A DNA stretch of 64,000 nucleotides from Plutella xylostella (lineage: Eukaryota > Arthropoda > Insecta > Lepidoptera > Plutellidae): NCBI RefSeq assembly GCF_932276165.1, contig NC_063984.1, positions 10,175,501 to 10,239,500 of the forward strand, written 5' to 3'. The position numbers and the translations under genes were made by a program. The notes below the pieces were generated by a model that saw only the letters and a program-made list of their open reading frames with translations, searched no databases and had not been told where the DNA came from. Of the stretch, positions 46,401 to 56,134 are shown piece by piece. The first letter of the stretch is position 1. Every line of letters starts with the position of its first letter.

Positions 46401-47241
46401 TGCAACATGTTAGCTTTAAGCTGTAATCATTATTTTCAGAATATATTGTAAACTTAGCCTTCTTTGCAGTTTTGTTTTTCCCTTGACATATGCCACTAAT
46501 TATAGTTTGCTCATCTTTTAATTCACAACTAATTTGATCAGCTAAATCTGATGAAATGAATGATATTTGACTACCTGAGTCACATAAAGCCTTGGCATAA
46601 ACCGTATTGCCAAGCTTATCTACTAAACCTACCTTAATAGTTGGTAGTAATATATTGCCATATTGGCCCATTGATACCGATACCTGCTTAGGTATTTCTG
46701 GTACATTATCTACGTGTAATAACGTATTATGACGCTCCTTACATATGCTACACTTGAATGCAAAGAAACACTTTCTATTGTTATGTTGATTTAAGCAAAG
46801 TGAACACAACTTATTATTTTGAATAAACAGCACACGTTCAGTCGGCAAAGCTAATTGAAACTTTTGACATTGATACAACTTGTGATATTTAGACTTACAG
46901 AAGTCGCAGCATCTTGTGCTGGAGCTGGTGGTAGTCCCTGTGGTGGTCACGAGGCTCGCTCCGTGGCTCTTGTTCACTACTCGGGTAGGGTGAGCATGGC
47001 TATGGCCAGCCTCAGCCACGGTCTCAAGAATGGTTGCACGTTGCTCTAAAAAGTTTAGAAAATAATCTAGCTTAGGCAATGTATTTTGTTTAAGCTCTGA
47101 ATGGAAAAACCTAAACGTGCCCTGATCAATTTTCCTTTGCAAAATGGAAATTATAATTAAATCCCAGGATTGAACTGGTACATCAAGTGTTTGTAAGGCA
47201 GCTATGTGTTGTTTTGTTTGTGAAACAATGTTTCTTAGCAT
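46366..47241 (-). pseudogene. BEL Gag zinc-knuckle region and aspartic protease
   Basis: The cysteine/histidine-rich stretch (CDFC...HKLYQC, CSLCLNQHNNRKC, CSICKERH) is typical of BEL/Pao capsid-nucleocapsid. It is followed by the protease active-site motif LCDSGSQISF. The frame is entered by a frameshift near 47322 and left by another near 46390, where the family sequence continues in the next frame (PQFDV...). The ATG used by a naive reading is internal. Confidence 0.9.
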
Positions 47242-47317
47242 TGAGGCTGAGCACTTATTTATTTGCTGTATATCTAAAATTGATGAGATGTGAAAGTTAA
47301 TGATTCTAAGCTTATTG

Positions 47318-47877
47318 TCATATATACCTTTCAGCCAGCAAGGATAAAGCTAGTGAGTAATTAGCATCAGATAGGCTTAGGTGTTTCACCAGTTCAGCGG
47401 CATCTTGTTCGAGCAATGATTTTAAATAGAAAAATTTGTCGCATTGTGACAAACGGCCATCTTGATCAATTACACTTTTAAATAATGAGATAAAACTGTG
47501 ATAATCACCCACCTGTCCGCTGAACCTCGGTATTTCTATCCTGGGCAACTTAGTCAGGTTGCTGCTGCTGGTAGATGGTTTACCAACCTCACAATTTGTT
47601 TTGGGAGTCAATTTTTCATTAATGGCAGCCATTATTGCAAAGTATTGATTTTCGATGCGCTCGAATTCCTCGCAATTTTGTGAATCTAGAACAGATATAT
47701 CTATATTTAAATCACAATATTGTTGGAAGGTTTGGACCAACAATTCCTTTTTAACCTTCAATTGTTCAAGCGTACCTTTATTAAACTCGGTTTCATTACT
47801 AATGAAATTATACAATCTTGTAATTGTGCCTTTTAACTGGCCTCCGCAGCTATCAGCCTTTTTAAGTCTTGTTCCAT
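47318..47877 (-). pseudogene. BEL Gag N-terminal half, frameshifted
   Basis: The likely initiator is the ATG at 47877-47875 (MEQDLKRLIAAEA...). It opens a frame that stops at 47835-47833, while the matching Gag text (QLKGTITRLYNFISN) continues one frame over, so a 1-nt loss near 47840 is inferred. The Gag text (KLPRIEIPRFSGQVGDYHSF) is a conserved BEL motif. The segment ends at AERYI-stop, where an extra ATAT in a TATATA run near 47322 shifts the frame. Confidence 0.85.
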
Positions 47878-48856
47878 TATGAACTTTTTACTAATAAAAC
47901 TATTAAATAGTAATAATTGTAGTGATTAATCACGAATCACTTTACAAAAAAATACTTGTTGCGCCCACGACACAACGAGGTTACAAAATAAAATACAAAT
48001 GGCGCAGATTCGGCAGCAGCTTATTCTAGTCTATGGTGCAGATGGCACCACTGAGCAATGGATGGCACACGAAACTTGCACGAAACTCGGAATAATAACT
48101 AGGTAGCCAGACGAAACTCGGAAACACGTATTGAAGTTGGTTCCGCTAGCCAATGAGAGACTATACGATGCGGCGCGGCGAGTGTCCACGAAGCAACACG
48201 AAGTGCATGAACGAACGATTCCGAAGCCTCACGACCAGCAGGAGACGGAAACTACGTCAACGCCAACCGCTATAATACGTATTTATGTGCAACGCCTTGT
48301 ACTTTTGGTATTTTAATTTAATGATTATATAGATGAATATGCTACACTAGGTGCACTTCACAATGTCCACAATGCTAATTGAGCATGCGAAATCAAACAC
48401 TACGCGCGATTGATTTATAATTCCGACCACAGTTCTTCGGTAGGTTATACTTAGGTAACCTATATAAACGTCCTTGTCGCACTTAATGTTCCAGCGAATA
48501 GCACCGGCAACACCAATGTCCCGGGACAGAGACTGTGAAGGTCCGTATAGATGAAGCACTGTATAGCAGTAGCACGCACCAACAGCCTGAGAGTTCTGCA
48601 GCACCTTATAGAAGTGGTAACAGTCCTCCTGACCAACGTCCACGAAGACAGCCGTTTTATAGAAACAGCACACGACGCGATGACACGACACACGCTTTGA
48701 CGCAACTCGAAGAAGTCAACGGGTTAAAGCACACGTTAACTACGCGTTAACTTAAATGTCCCAATATGGCGGTTTAAACGTTGAGTTACACACACGACGG
48801 CACCACTTTTAAACGTCCTTAGCCAGCCCTTTATTAACTGCGAGAAATGACCATTA
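47878..48856 (-). other. 5' leader of the BEL/Pao element
   Basis: About 980 bp between the 5' LTR and the Gag initiator. It is non-coding in element sense; the small plus- and minus-strand frames here are not recognised. It is GC-richer than the flanks and begins with the candidate primer site. Confidence 0.65.
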
Positions 48857-49082
48857 TGTGAGGGGCTGGTAAATTAAACTCACATATAAATTCGTTTTAA
48901 GTGGACTGTATTCAAATAATTATTTAATTTGGCTAGGCTAAGTACATGAGAAGTTAATGCGACCGCGGTAATGAGGTAACTGAACTTAATCTATAGCTAC
49001 TTACAGATACTAACATATATGCTATACATCTGTTTACTATAGCTAGCTATGTAGGTATAAATCTATATGTGCGTTTCGTACA
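48857..49082 (-). repeat. 5' LTR of the BEL/Pao element
   Basis: Identical to 41745-41970. On the minus strand it begins TGTACGAAACGCAC and ends CCAGCCCCTCACA. The outer flank is ATCGC (49083-49087). Confidence 0.95.
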
Positions 49083-49087
49083 ATCGC

Positions 49088-49724
49088 ATTGCGCAAAAGG
49101 TAAGAATCTGATTCTCAATATTGCATTTAATTAAAACTTTGTTTATTTTACTATTAATTACAAAACTTTAAATTCAGTCCGCCACAGTTACACTCAAAAC
49201 AATCTCAAATTTCGCAAACAATTTAAAACTGCCAACTCCGCAAATAAAGGATAAAGCTAAAATAATCGGGAACTTTATCAATTTATTGGATGCGACACGT
49301 CCCCAACAATGTGTAAAGTATTTAAAATGAAATTCCGAATAGAAACGGCTATCCAATATCTCTGACTCACCTTTCGCGACTTGCGAACACAAGAACTAGA
49401 TAAGATTTGACCCCTTGTTCCAGCTTAAAACATCGTATCAGCCGTTGGCTAGCCAGGGCTGATTCACCCTTAGCTATACCAGTTTTAAAGGTGCTATTAG
49501 TGTGGTAGGGTGGTGGTAGAAGGGTTATACAGGGTGTTGCTTGGGTGTGCGTGCTGCACGCAACCTGCAGGCCGACAGTCTGCATCGCGAATGTCGGACG
49601 GTATCGATTTGGGTAGCACTGATATCAATTTTCTATTCCGTTTTTTGCATTAATTCTAACAGAAGCGAAGGAATTTGAGGACTTTAGGATAAATTGAGAA
49701 TATCATTCTTTGAATTATAAAATT
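49088..49724. other. Gene-free stretch
   Basis: Nothing recognised beyond short frames. Confidence 0.4.
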
Positions 49725-49890
49725 AACCACACTGCCCACTGCTTTGGCAAGGGCCCCATTACAATGAAGGAAAGGATTTTTTAGCCTAGTCCAACACGCT
49801 GGCCTAGTGCGGGTTGGTGGACCCCAACACAAGCAAGCTTGTGCTGTGATAGTTGTCGGGTAAGTGGGCAATCCGACTGATAATAGGAAA
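49725..49890 (-). mobile_element. 5S-derived SINE fragment
   Basis: The text matches the 3' half of the family (GGTTGGTGGACCCCAACACA, GTTGTCGGGTAAGTGGGCAA), with many changes near the tail. The 5S-like head is absent, so this is an older truncated copy. Confidence 0.75.
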
Positions 49891-50518
49891 TAAATAAACG
49901 CTGATTTTCCACGGAAGTTCGCTCTAGGGTTACCAATTTCGAATTGCATTCAATGAACAGACACTCTAAACCATGTCGCCCGAAGCGACCCGTGAACGAT
50001 CGCCGCATCTCCCGATATTTCTATCTAAGCTGCGTATTTGTTACAAGTTTACTCTTGAATTGGATTAAAATTTTCTTTTAATGAATTCAGACGCATTTGT
50101 GAATAATTTGTATATGCTGTGTGATGAGATTATTTGTTTACTCGTAAAGAGATTAGAAGATGATGTAAAGTCTTCACAAAATAAAAATATAACTAATATG
50201 TATGATTCTTTGGGTCCGAACGTCATTGTCAAATCCACTATTAACCAAGTTATTTCTGAGTCAAGTCATCTTAAGGTCAAACTACAGCCTACTACTAGTG
50301 ATGTAACGAATGTGTATTTTCGAACATTCGCGAATGCGAATGCGAATGCGAATATTTGATTTCGATATTCGCGAATGCGAATGCGAATGCGAATATTCAG
50401 TTGGTGTTCAAATTTGCCGCCATTTGTATGGTTTGCTGTTCTAGGCGCATTCCGAATCAGACTAGTCAATACTAGACGCAGTTTTTTTAAATAAAGTACC
50501 TAGTTAAGTACACTTTTT

Positions 50519-50913
50519 GAAGCGTCCGTAGTCAAGCTAGCTTCAGTGATCGTAACTGATCACGGAGGTTAAGCAACACATGACACGGTCAGTGATTGGA
50601 TGGGTGAAAGTGTTTTTTTTTCTGGTCACTTCGGACGGCACGTCAAGCCGTGGATCCCGGTTGCAGCTTCGGCAGCAGTCGTTCAGCCTTGTCAGAGGCC
50701 TTTGGGCAGCTTGAAAGCATCTGACAGTCGGGTTGCCCACTTAGGTACCCGTCAACTTTCTCAACACAAGCTTGCTTGTGTTGGGGTCCACAAACCCGCA
50801 TTAGGACAGCGTGGTAGACTAGGCCTAAACCCCTACCTTCATTGGAACGAGACCCGTGCCCCAGCAGTGGGGACGTGATGGGTCGTGATGATGATGATGA
50901 TGACCCTTTATTT
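50519..50913 (+). mobile_element. 5S rRNA-derived SINE, plus strand
   Basis: This copy starts AAGCGTCCGTAGTCAAGC, has GAGGTTAAGCAACAC and TTGGATGGGTGAAAG at the 5S-like boxes, and ends GGGTCGTGATGATGATG. Box C is partly altered relative to 38478-38860. No clear target duplication, so it may be older. Confidence 0.88.
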
Positions 50914-50992
50914 AGCCCCGTAACTGTTACGACACATTGTGCGGTACGGTTTCTGAGTGTGTAATGGTTCTCACACAATATACTTAATAATG

Positions 50993-51232
50993 AGTGCCAA
51001 TTTCTCCATTCTCGGTAAGAGCATAACCAGGGAGTAGTGGGTAACTTTTGACACATCTGTCATGAATTTTATATGGAGATGACGTTTATAAATCAATCCC
51101 TGTCGGATAGATAGCCACTAAGTGCCAATTTCTCCATTGTCGGTTATCTAACCGACAATTCATGACAGATGTGTTAAAAGTTACCCACTACTCCCTGGTT
51201 ATGCTCTAACCGAGAATGGAGAAATTGGCACT
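50993..51232. mobile_element. Two Harbinger-like MITEs fused head to head
   Basis: AGTGCCAATTTCTCCATTCTC at the left and its reverse complement at the right form 75-bp arms that are nearly identical. An additional internal AGTGCCAATTTCTCCATTGTC at about 51121 shows that two copies are joined, one having lost its own right end. Confidence 0.75.
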
Positions 51233-51294
51233 AAGGCTGACAGTAACACTGAACTCGATTTCAGTGCGTATCGGAACTCATTCTCAATTTTGTT

Positions 51295-51497
51295 ACGTGA
51301 GCTTCGCTTCGCCTTAAAAAGTTTTCCCGTGGGAATTCCGGGATAAAAAGTAGCCTATGTTCTCAGTTTCTCAGGGTCTAGACCATATGTATACCAAATT
51401 TCATTCAAATCCGTTCTGTAGTTTTGGCGTGAAAGAGTAACAGACAGACAGACAGACAGACACAGTTACTTTCGCATTTATAATATTAGTAAGGATA
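51295..51497 (-). mobile_element. Lep1-like Helitron
   Basis: On the minus strand it starts ATCCTTACTAATATTATAAA, passes a CTGTCTGT microsatellite, GTTACTCTTTCACGCCAAAA and GGCTACTTTTTATCCCGGAA, and ends in the GAAGCGAAGC region. The paralogue at 61274-61489 shows the full CTAGT terminus; here that terminus is lost. Confidence 0.7.
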
Positions 51498-51880
51498 TTA
51501 GTAAGGATAAGTATTCCAAATGATAAAGTAAAGACTGAAAATGTCATTAAGAAGGTACTTGTAATAAAAAGGTTATAAACGAATGGATTTTGATTTTGTT
51601 AACGTACCATTTTTTTCAAATAGTTTTTTTTCTAATTAATACTGACATTCGCAAAACATTCGCACAATTTTTTGCGGATGCGAATGCGAATGCGAATATC
51701 CAAAAATATGCGAATATTCGCGAATGCGAATGCGAATGCGAATATTCGTTACATCACTACCTACTACTACTACTACGTTAGCTCGCGGTGCCGCTCCGTT
51801 ATGTATGAGTTTACCTGATGGCGGTGGGAGGGCTGGTTAGATTGGTCCCGATCGCAAGGGTTCGATTTCGACGTCGATGC

Positions 51881-51951
51881 GCGTTCCACCAATCACAGCG
51901 CCGAATTTATGGCGAATCGCCATACAGTGACCTTTATTTACGTCGATAAAG
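51881..51951. repeat. Dispersed CCAAT-containing repeat
   Basis: Second copy of the unit at 10832-10904, with TTCCACCAATCACAGCGCCG and ATGGCGAATCGCCATACAGTG. It lies between the hAT element and the coding remnant. Confidence 0.5.
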
Positions 51952-51955
51952 AACG

Positions 51956-52141
51956 CATGAAGCTGATAAGATAGAACGTCGAATTCAGAAGTATAGGCCA
52001 ACTATCAGCAAGAAGCATTTCGATTGGCTTTTAAAAGTACTAGGCGCACAGAAGAATCGAGGAGCTTATGACAGAATGCCGATTAAGAATCAATATGACA
52101 CATTTCTGCATCTCTACTCAACAGTACCAGGCATTGCCTAA
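51956..52141 (+). pseudogene. Unrecognised coding-like remnant
   Basis: One frame reads about 60 codons without a stop and with protein-like composition, including RIQKYRPTISKKHFDWLL and YDRMPIKNQYDTFLHLYSTV, ending at TAA 52139-52141. There is no initiator (a stop lies just upstream). I cannot assign it. Its position just before the right arm of the inverted repeat (52194-52267) suggests the C-terminal end of a transposon-encoded protein, but a captured host exon or chance is possible. Confidence 0.3.
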
Positions 52142-52267
52142 GGGCAGTCTTGTCGAACATTAGACTTGACGAAAGGAGAATTTGGTTTAAAATGTAATTT
52201 GACCTTAAGATGACTTGACTCAGAAATAACTTGGTTAATAGTGCATTTGACAACGACGTTCGGACCC

Positions 52268-52929
52268 GAAATGAAAAGACATCACTATACTTTGTGAAAC
52301 AACATAGCAGAGTCCTATGACGTTTGATTGAATAATGAGAGTCGAGAGTCTCAATTTCTCTCTTTACGCCACCACAACTCTAGTTTTTATTTCCATATCT
52401 AAATTTTGTCTGATTATATTCCCAAAACTTCGATCGAGACAGCAAACAGTGTCAACAGTAAACTTTCAATCCCGGGAACGGTACAATTGTTTATGTTCAG
52501 AACAGGTGCGGGATTCGAACCGATCGCGCAACAATCGCTCTTCATAGAAATGCATTATTGCTTAGAATATATTATTATGTATTGCATATATATATATATT
52601 ATGTAGGTTCTATATGCATATTATTTCTTATCAAAATCACCGACTGTCTAAGAAATCTGTCGTGCGATGTATAGGTTTGCATGTGCATTCCTTCACTCCT
52701 GCTTAATATTGACTTAAGCGGATAACAGGTCTGTTATAAGTTTAACCTGCAGTGTATTGTGGCTATTTATCTCTAAAACTAAGATGACAATCAAAATGTA
52801 TGTACAAAATTGATGAAGTTTTAAAATGTAATGTGAATCGTCGAAGTTTTAACTTTGGTTAATCTACACTCGACTAAAAATATTATAAGATTACGGTTTT
52901 TTTTTTCATGAGTAAACCTCACGGGATCA
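52268..52929. other. Gene-free stretch
   Basis: Includes a TA microsatellite near 52588-52601. Nothing else recognised. Confidence 0.4.
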
Positions 52930-54012
52930 ATGTGTATAATAGCTATGAATAAAAGCTACAAAGCTACAAAGCTACAGAGAGCAGGAATTCGAGGTGATCT
53001 TCTAAGATGGTTCTCCTCCTATATTAACAACCGATCTCAAGCTGTTGTAGTCAGTAATTTCATTTCTAGTTGGAACATTGTGCCTAGTGGAGTACCTCAG
53101 GGGTCTCTATTAGGTCCGCTCCTTTTCGTGATTTTTATTAATGACATTGACTCATGTTTCTATCATTCTAAGGTATTAAGTTTTGCTGACGATATGAAAA
53201 TCTATAAGCCCATAAGAACCATCGCAGATGCCAAAGAATTACAGGCTGATTTGAAGCGGCTAGATAATTATTGTTCACAAAATAAATTGGATTTAAATCC
53301 CGCTAAATGTTTCTCTGTAACTTTCTCTAGAAAAAAGGTAGGAATCACTTTTAATTATTCTTTGAAGGGACATAATTTGCAAATGATCGACACAATCCGT
53401 GATCTAGGTGTGACGCACGATTCAAAACTACTTTTTGACACTCACCTCAATAATATTGTAAAAAAAGTCTCAAAAAGTCTTGGGTTTATAATGCGTTCAT
53501 CAAAGGACTTTAAAAATGCAAAAACTCTCAAGATACTATATTGTACGTATGTTAGAAGTTGTCTGGAGTACGCATCGCAGGTATGGAACCCAAGGTATAA
53601 CATTTATATTAACAGAATTGAGGCTATCCAAAAAAAGTTCATTCGTTTTCTTAACTACCGTATCAAATCCAAAGTACGTGAATATACTGCATCATGTCGC
53701 CGTATGCACCTGTTACCATTAAACAGAAGACGCGAAATTGCTGACTCCCTCCTTCTCATGAAAATAGCAAGGGGTGATGTCGACTGTCCCGAGCTTCTGT
53801 CTAGATTAAATTATTATGTACCGAACAGACCTCGAAGATCTCCACCAACATTTTACGTTCCGAATGTATGTACTAATTACAGACAGAACACTTATTTATG
53901 GCGAGCGTGCAACAATTTTAATAAATTAGCAGAGCATATTGACATCGACATCTTCCACTCAAGTATCTCATCAGCGAGGCGTAAGCTTAGTAATATGTTT
54001 TTTGAACCGTAG
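52930..54012 (+). pseudogene. LINE reverse transcriptase, 5'-truncated (Jockey/CR1-like)
   Basis: A 360-codon frame starts inside the reverse transcriptase palm: GVPQG (54-58) and the catalytic FADD (85-88) are present, and the C-terminal region follows (YVRSCLEYASQVWNP). The endonuclease and RT N-terminus are missing, so the copy was truncated on insertion. The first dozen codons, across a CTACAAAG repeat, may be flanking DNA, so the ATG is not a true start. No frameshift or stop interrupts it. It cannot act alone. Confidence 0.88.
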
Positions 54013-54386
54013 CCTAGATTAATCTATTATGTTATAAAATATTTACACTGTCATTTCATCAACATAGTTAAAACTAAATGTTATTATTAGGTAAGTACTG
54101 TTATTAGTTATTAAGTAGGTTCAATGGATGAATAGTATAAAATAATATATTATGTATTATAAATACTAATATCCTAAGGTTCAAGCTTAGCATAAAATTA
54201 GTAAGATATTTAATTTATAGTTCTACATTATTGAATAAGGCTTACGACGTTGTTTTCAAGTGTCTACAATGTTACTATTAGTGGAAACTTTAATTGACTT
54301 CCTGTTATTTACTTTAAGATATAGCTACATGCATTGTTATAAGTCTCTAGTTTTCCAAATAAAATAAAATAAAATAAAATAAAATG
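54013..54386 (+). mobile_element. 3' UTR and (AAAAT)n tail of the LINE
   Basis: The sequence downstream of the stop ends in an AATAAAATAAAATAAAATAA microsatellite (54358-54384), marking the 3' end of the insertion. This UTR lacks the CTGGAAGAGAT motif of the 22197 LINE, so it is a different family. Confidence 0.75.
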
Positions 54387-54763
54387 AATGCTAATGTGAC
54401 CGACAATTGCCAGTGTGGGCATCGCAGTTTGTAGTGTGATGCGGTATTTGATAGCCGGTTTCACAACTGAGAATGTCAACTTAAAGAATACTTAAGTATG
54501 AAATACAGCACTATGATTAGCTGAATTGACGCTGAGCAATACGTAAGCTCATGCTCAGCTATGTATGTAATCATAACTCTTTCCTCGGGTTTCCTCATTC
54601 AGTCACTACCTGTTAGATTAGCACGGGGCGCAAGATGCTACTGCGACAACGACGCTGCCTCGACTTCGACTCCACATCGACTCTAGCAGTGAGCGGACCG
54701 CCTAAGACAAATACTCTTATTTTAATCAAATCACGAAACATAATACTACAAATAGGAGCATAA
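54387..54763. other. Gene-free stretch
   Basis: Nothing recognised. Confidence 0.4.
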
Positions 54764-54767
54764 CTAT

Positions 54768-55027
54768 TGTGGCGGACTCCTAGCCACTAGTTCAGACGAA
54801 GATCAACAGATGGCGCTCGGAACGCAATACAGAGAAGATGTATGGGAACTATGCAAATTACTATGAAAATCCTACATCGCGCATTCGAAGTTTCTCACCT
54901 ACTCTGCAATATATAGAAATCCCCAACGCTAACCGTTGGGCAGCTGCCCGCCAGGCCACACCACCCGGCCTGGTCGGAGGATCCTCCCTTTGCATGGGGA
55001 TGCTCTACCACCTCCAGCATCCCCATA
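54768..55027 (+). repeat. 5' LTR of the TRIM
   Basis: Begins TGTGGCGGACTCC and contains a TATATA box-like word near 54910. Identical to 55516-55775. Confidence 0.88.
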
Positions 55028-55028
55028 C

Positions 55029-55044
55029 TGGTGACCCCGTGAAG
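55029..55044 (+). promoter_or_regulatory. Candidate tRNA-Trp primer-binding site
   Basis: TGGTGACCCCG matches the expected tRNA-Trp complement over 11 bases, then diverges (TGAAG). It lies one base after the 5' LTR. Confidence 0.65.
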
Positions 55045-55502
55045 AACATCAGCGCAGCCTTCTGAAGACCCGCAGAGCAGCCTCCACGCCATCTTCCATC
55101 GACTTTCTCTCCTCACCTCAACAGCCGTGCAGCAGAACTCTCAGCAAGCAGCCCCTGGAGCCAACCAGCCAGCATCCGGTCTCAAAGGGCATCATGACCA
55201 CCAGCATGCAGCAAACGCGCAGGCCTGGTCACACCCTCGACCCACACCAGCAACTTGGCACAGCACCACTGCACTTCGGCCGGTCAGCAAGCAGAGCCAT
55301 CCTCTCCTGGTCGACGCAGCACTCTGCCACCATGCTCCACTGCAGGCTCATCCCGACTCACCGTGGACATCGCCACTGCAGCATCACCCCGACTCACTGG
55401 GGACTCCTCACCGCACTCACAGTCCCGACTCACTGCGGACACGCGGCACTGGCTGGCAATCAAGACTCTCGGCTGCACTGAAGACTATCGCCCTCCGGTC
55501 TC

Positions 55503-55515
55503 GGTGGGGGAGTGA
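55503..55515 (+). promoter_or_regulatory. Polypurine tract of the TRIM
   Basis: GGTGGGGGAGTGA directly abuts the 3' LTR, as required for plus-strand priming. Confidence 0.7.
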
Positions 55516-55775
55516 TGTGGCGGACTCCTAGCCACTAGTTCAGACGAAGATCAACAGATGGCGCTCGGAACGCAATACAGAGAAGATGTATGGGAACTAT
55601 GCAAATTACTATGAAAATCCTACATCGCGCATTCGAAGTTTCTCACCTACTCTGCAATATATAGAAATCCCCAACGCTAACCGTTGGGCAGCTGCCCGCC
55701 AGGCCACACCACCCGGCCTGGTCGGAGGATCCTCCCTTTGCATGGGGATGCTCTACCACCTCCAGCATCCCCATA
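55516..55775 (+). repeat. 3' LTR of the TRIM
   Basis: Identical to 54768-55027. Followed by CTAT. Confidence 0.88.
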
Positions 55776-55779
55776 CTAT

Positions 55780-56134
55780 AAACACAAAACAATATTGAAA
55801 ATGCCACATTCAATCGCAAACACAACGCATTACCAAATAAAATATAAAAGTTTCTGAACAATTTATACGGCGAACATTGTGACGGTAACAAGTTTTTTGG
55901 TTACCACAGATAAGTACTTTATCTTTTTCTGAACTTTTTCGATTACCTGGTTCTACAGCGTATACTGAACAATAAAAAATAGTTGTATTGTTTATTCACA
56001 TCATTCAACAAATTAGTACGTATCAAATATCATTGAATTAAAAAACTCTACCGTAGCTCTTTTTAAATCATCAATCATTCCTAATCGTTAAGGATGACAT
56101 TGATTAATTTATTATCAGATTATAATAGTATAAT
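55780..56134. other. Gene-free stretch
   Basis: Nothing recognised. Confidence 0.4.

Larger units (their letters stand above)
41745..49082 (-). mobile_element. BEL/Pao LTR retrotransposon, complete but coding-dead
   Basis: The 7338-bp element has two identical 226-bp LTRs (41745-41970, 48857-49082), each with TG...CA ends, and ATCGC duplicated outside (41740-41744, 49083-49087). The internal order on the minus strand is Gag with zinc knuckles, aspartic protease, reverse transcriptase, RNase H and integrase, which is the BEL/Pao order. The polyprotein carries three frameshifts (near 47840, 47322 and 46390), two stops (45186-45188, 42984-42986) and an integrase catalytic change. A possible primer site starting TGG lies 3 nt inside the 5' LTR on the minus strand (48853 downwards). 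I could not match it to a known tRNA. Confidence 0.95.
50296..51759. mobile_element. hAT-like element with GCGAAT-repeat ends
   Basis: The TIRs TAGTGATGTAACGAAT and ATTCGTTACATCACTA are flanked by perfect 8-bp duplications CCTACTAC (50288-50295, 51760-51767). Just inside each end are runs of GCGAAT (50330-50397 and 51675-51746). It holds a 5S SINE, a Harbinger MITE pair and a Helitron, leaving about 600 bp of its own sequence. No transposase. The alanine-asparagine repeat in the frames crossing its ends is a translation of the microsatellite, not a protein. Confidence 0.9.
50212..52267. mobile_element. Putative DNA element with 75-bp GGGTCCGAACG ends
   Basis: 50212-50285 and 52194-52267 are inverted copies with about three mismatches in 75 bp, starting GGGTCCGAACGTC. 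Between them lie the hAT element (50296-51759) and a short coding-like remnant that stops about 50 bp before the right arm. No target duplication is visible at the arm ends, so the boundaries are provisional. Confidence 0.55.
55028..55515 (+). other. Internal region of the TRIM
   Basis: The sequence is GC-rich and C-rich, with imperfect repeats of a CCCGACTCAC word (about 55352-55440). A 134-codon frame exists, but it is low-complexity (His, Ser, Pro) and resembles no retroelement protein, so I treat the region as non-coding. Confidence 0.7.
54768..55775 (+). mobile_element. TRIM: miniature LTR retrotransposon, CsRn1/Gypsy-like
   Basis: Two identical 260-bp LTRs enclose only about 490 bp. 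Just after the 5' LTR (one-base spacer) is TGGTGACCCCG (55029-55039), matching the start of the tRNA-Trp primer site used by CsRn1-type Gypsy elements. Just before the 3' LTR is a purine tract GGTGGGGGAGTGA (55503-55515). CTAT is duplicated outside (54764-54767, 55776-55779), or ACTAT if the LTR is one base shorter. No gag or pol is encoded. Identical LTRs imply recent insertion using enzymes of an autonomous relative. Confidence 0.87.

Noticed and set aside
42763..47882. Plus-strand ORFs across the BEL element
   Set aside because: Shadows of the minus-strand Gag-Pol; compositions are not protein-like.
48857..49082. Alternative view that the BEL element runs on the plus strand, because GCGCCCAACGGC near 41976 resembles a primer-binding site
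   Set aside because: All Gag, protease, RT and integrase domains read on the minus strand in the correct order.
50330..50400. CRISPR-like or coding repeat (GCGAAT)n
   Set aside because: It is a 6-bp microsatellite inside hAT ends without spacers; the Ala-Asn peptide is its translation.
52508..52521. B-box-like GGATTCGAACCG
   Set aside because: No A box or SINE body could be found at the right distance, so it is not annotated.
52944..54392. ATGAAT as target duplication of the Jockey-like LINE
   Set aside because: Six AT-rich bases near a repeat tail are too weak to support a call.
55127..55531. 134-codon ORF in the TRIM as a novel protein
   Set aside because: Low-complexity, several frames are open because of GC richness, it runs into the LTR, and no retroelement motif is present.
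54838..55798. Duplicate ORFs starting MYGNYANYYENP
   Set aside because: They are the two identical LTRs of the TRIM read in one frame; LTRs are not coding.
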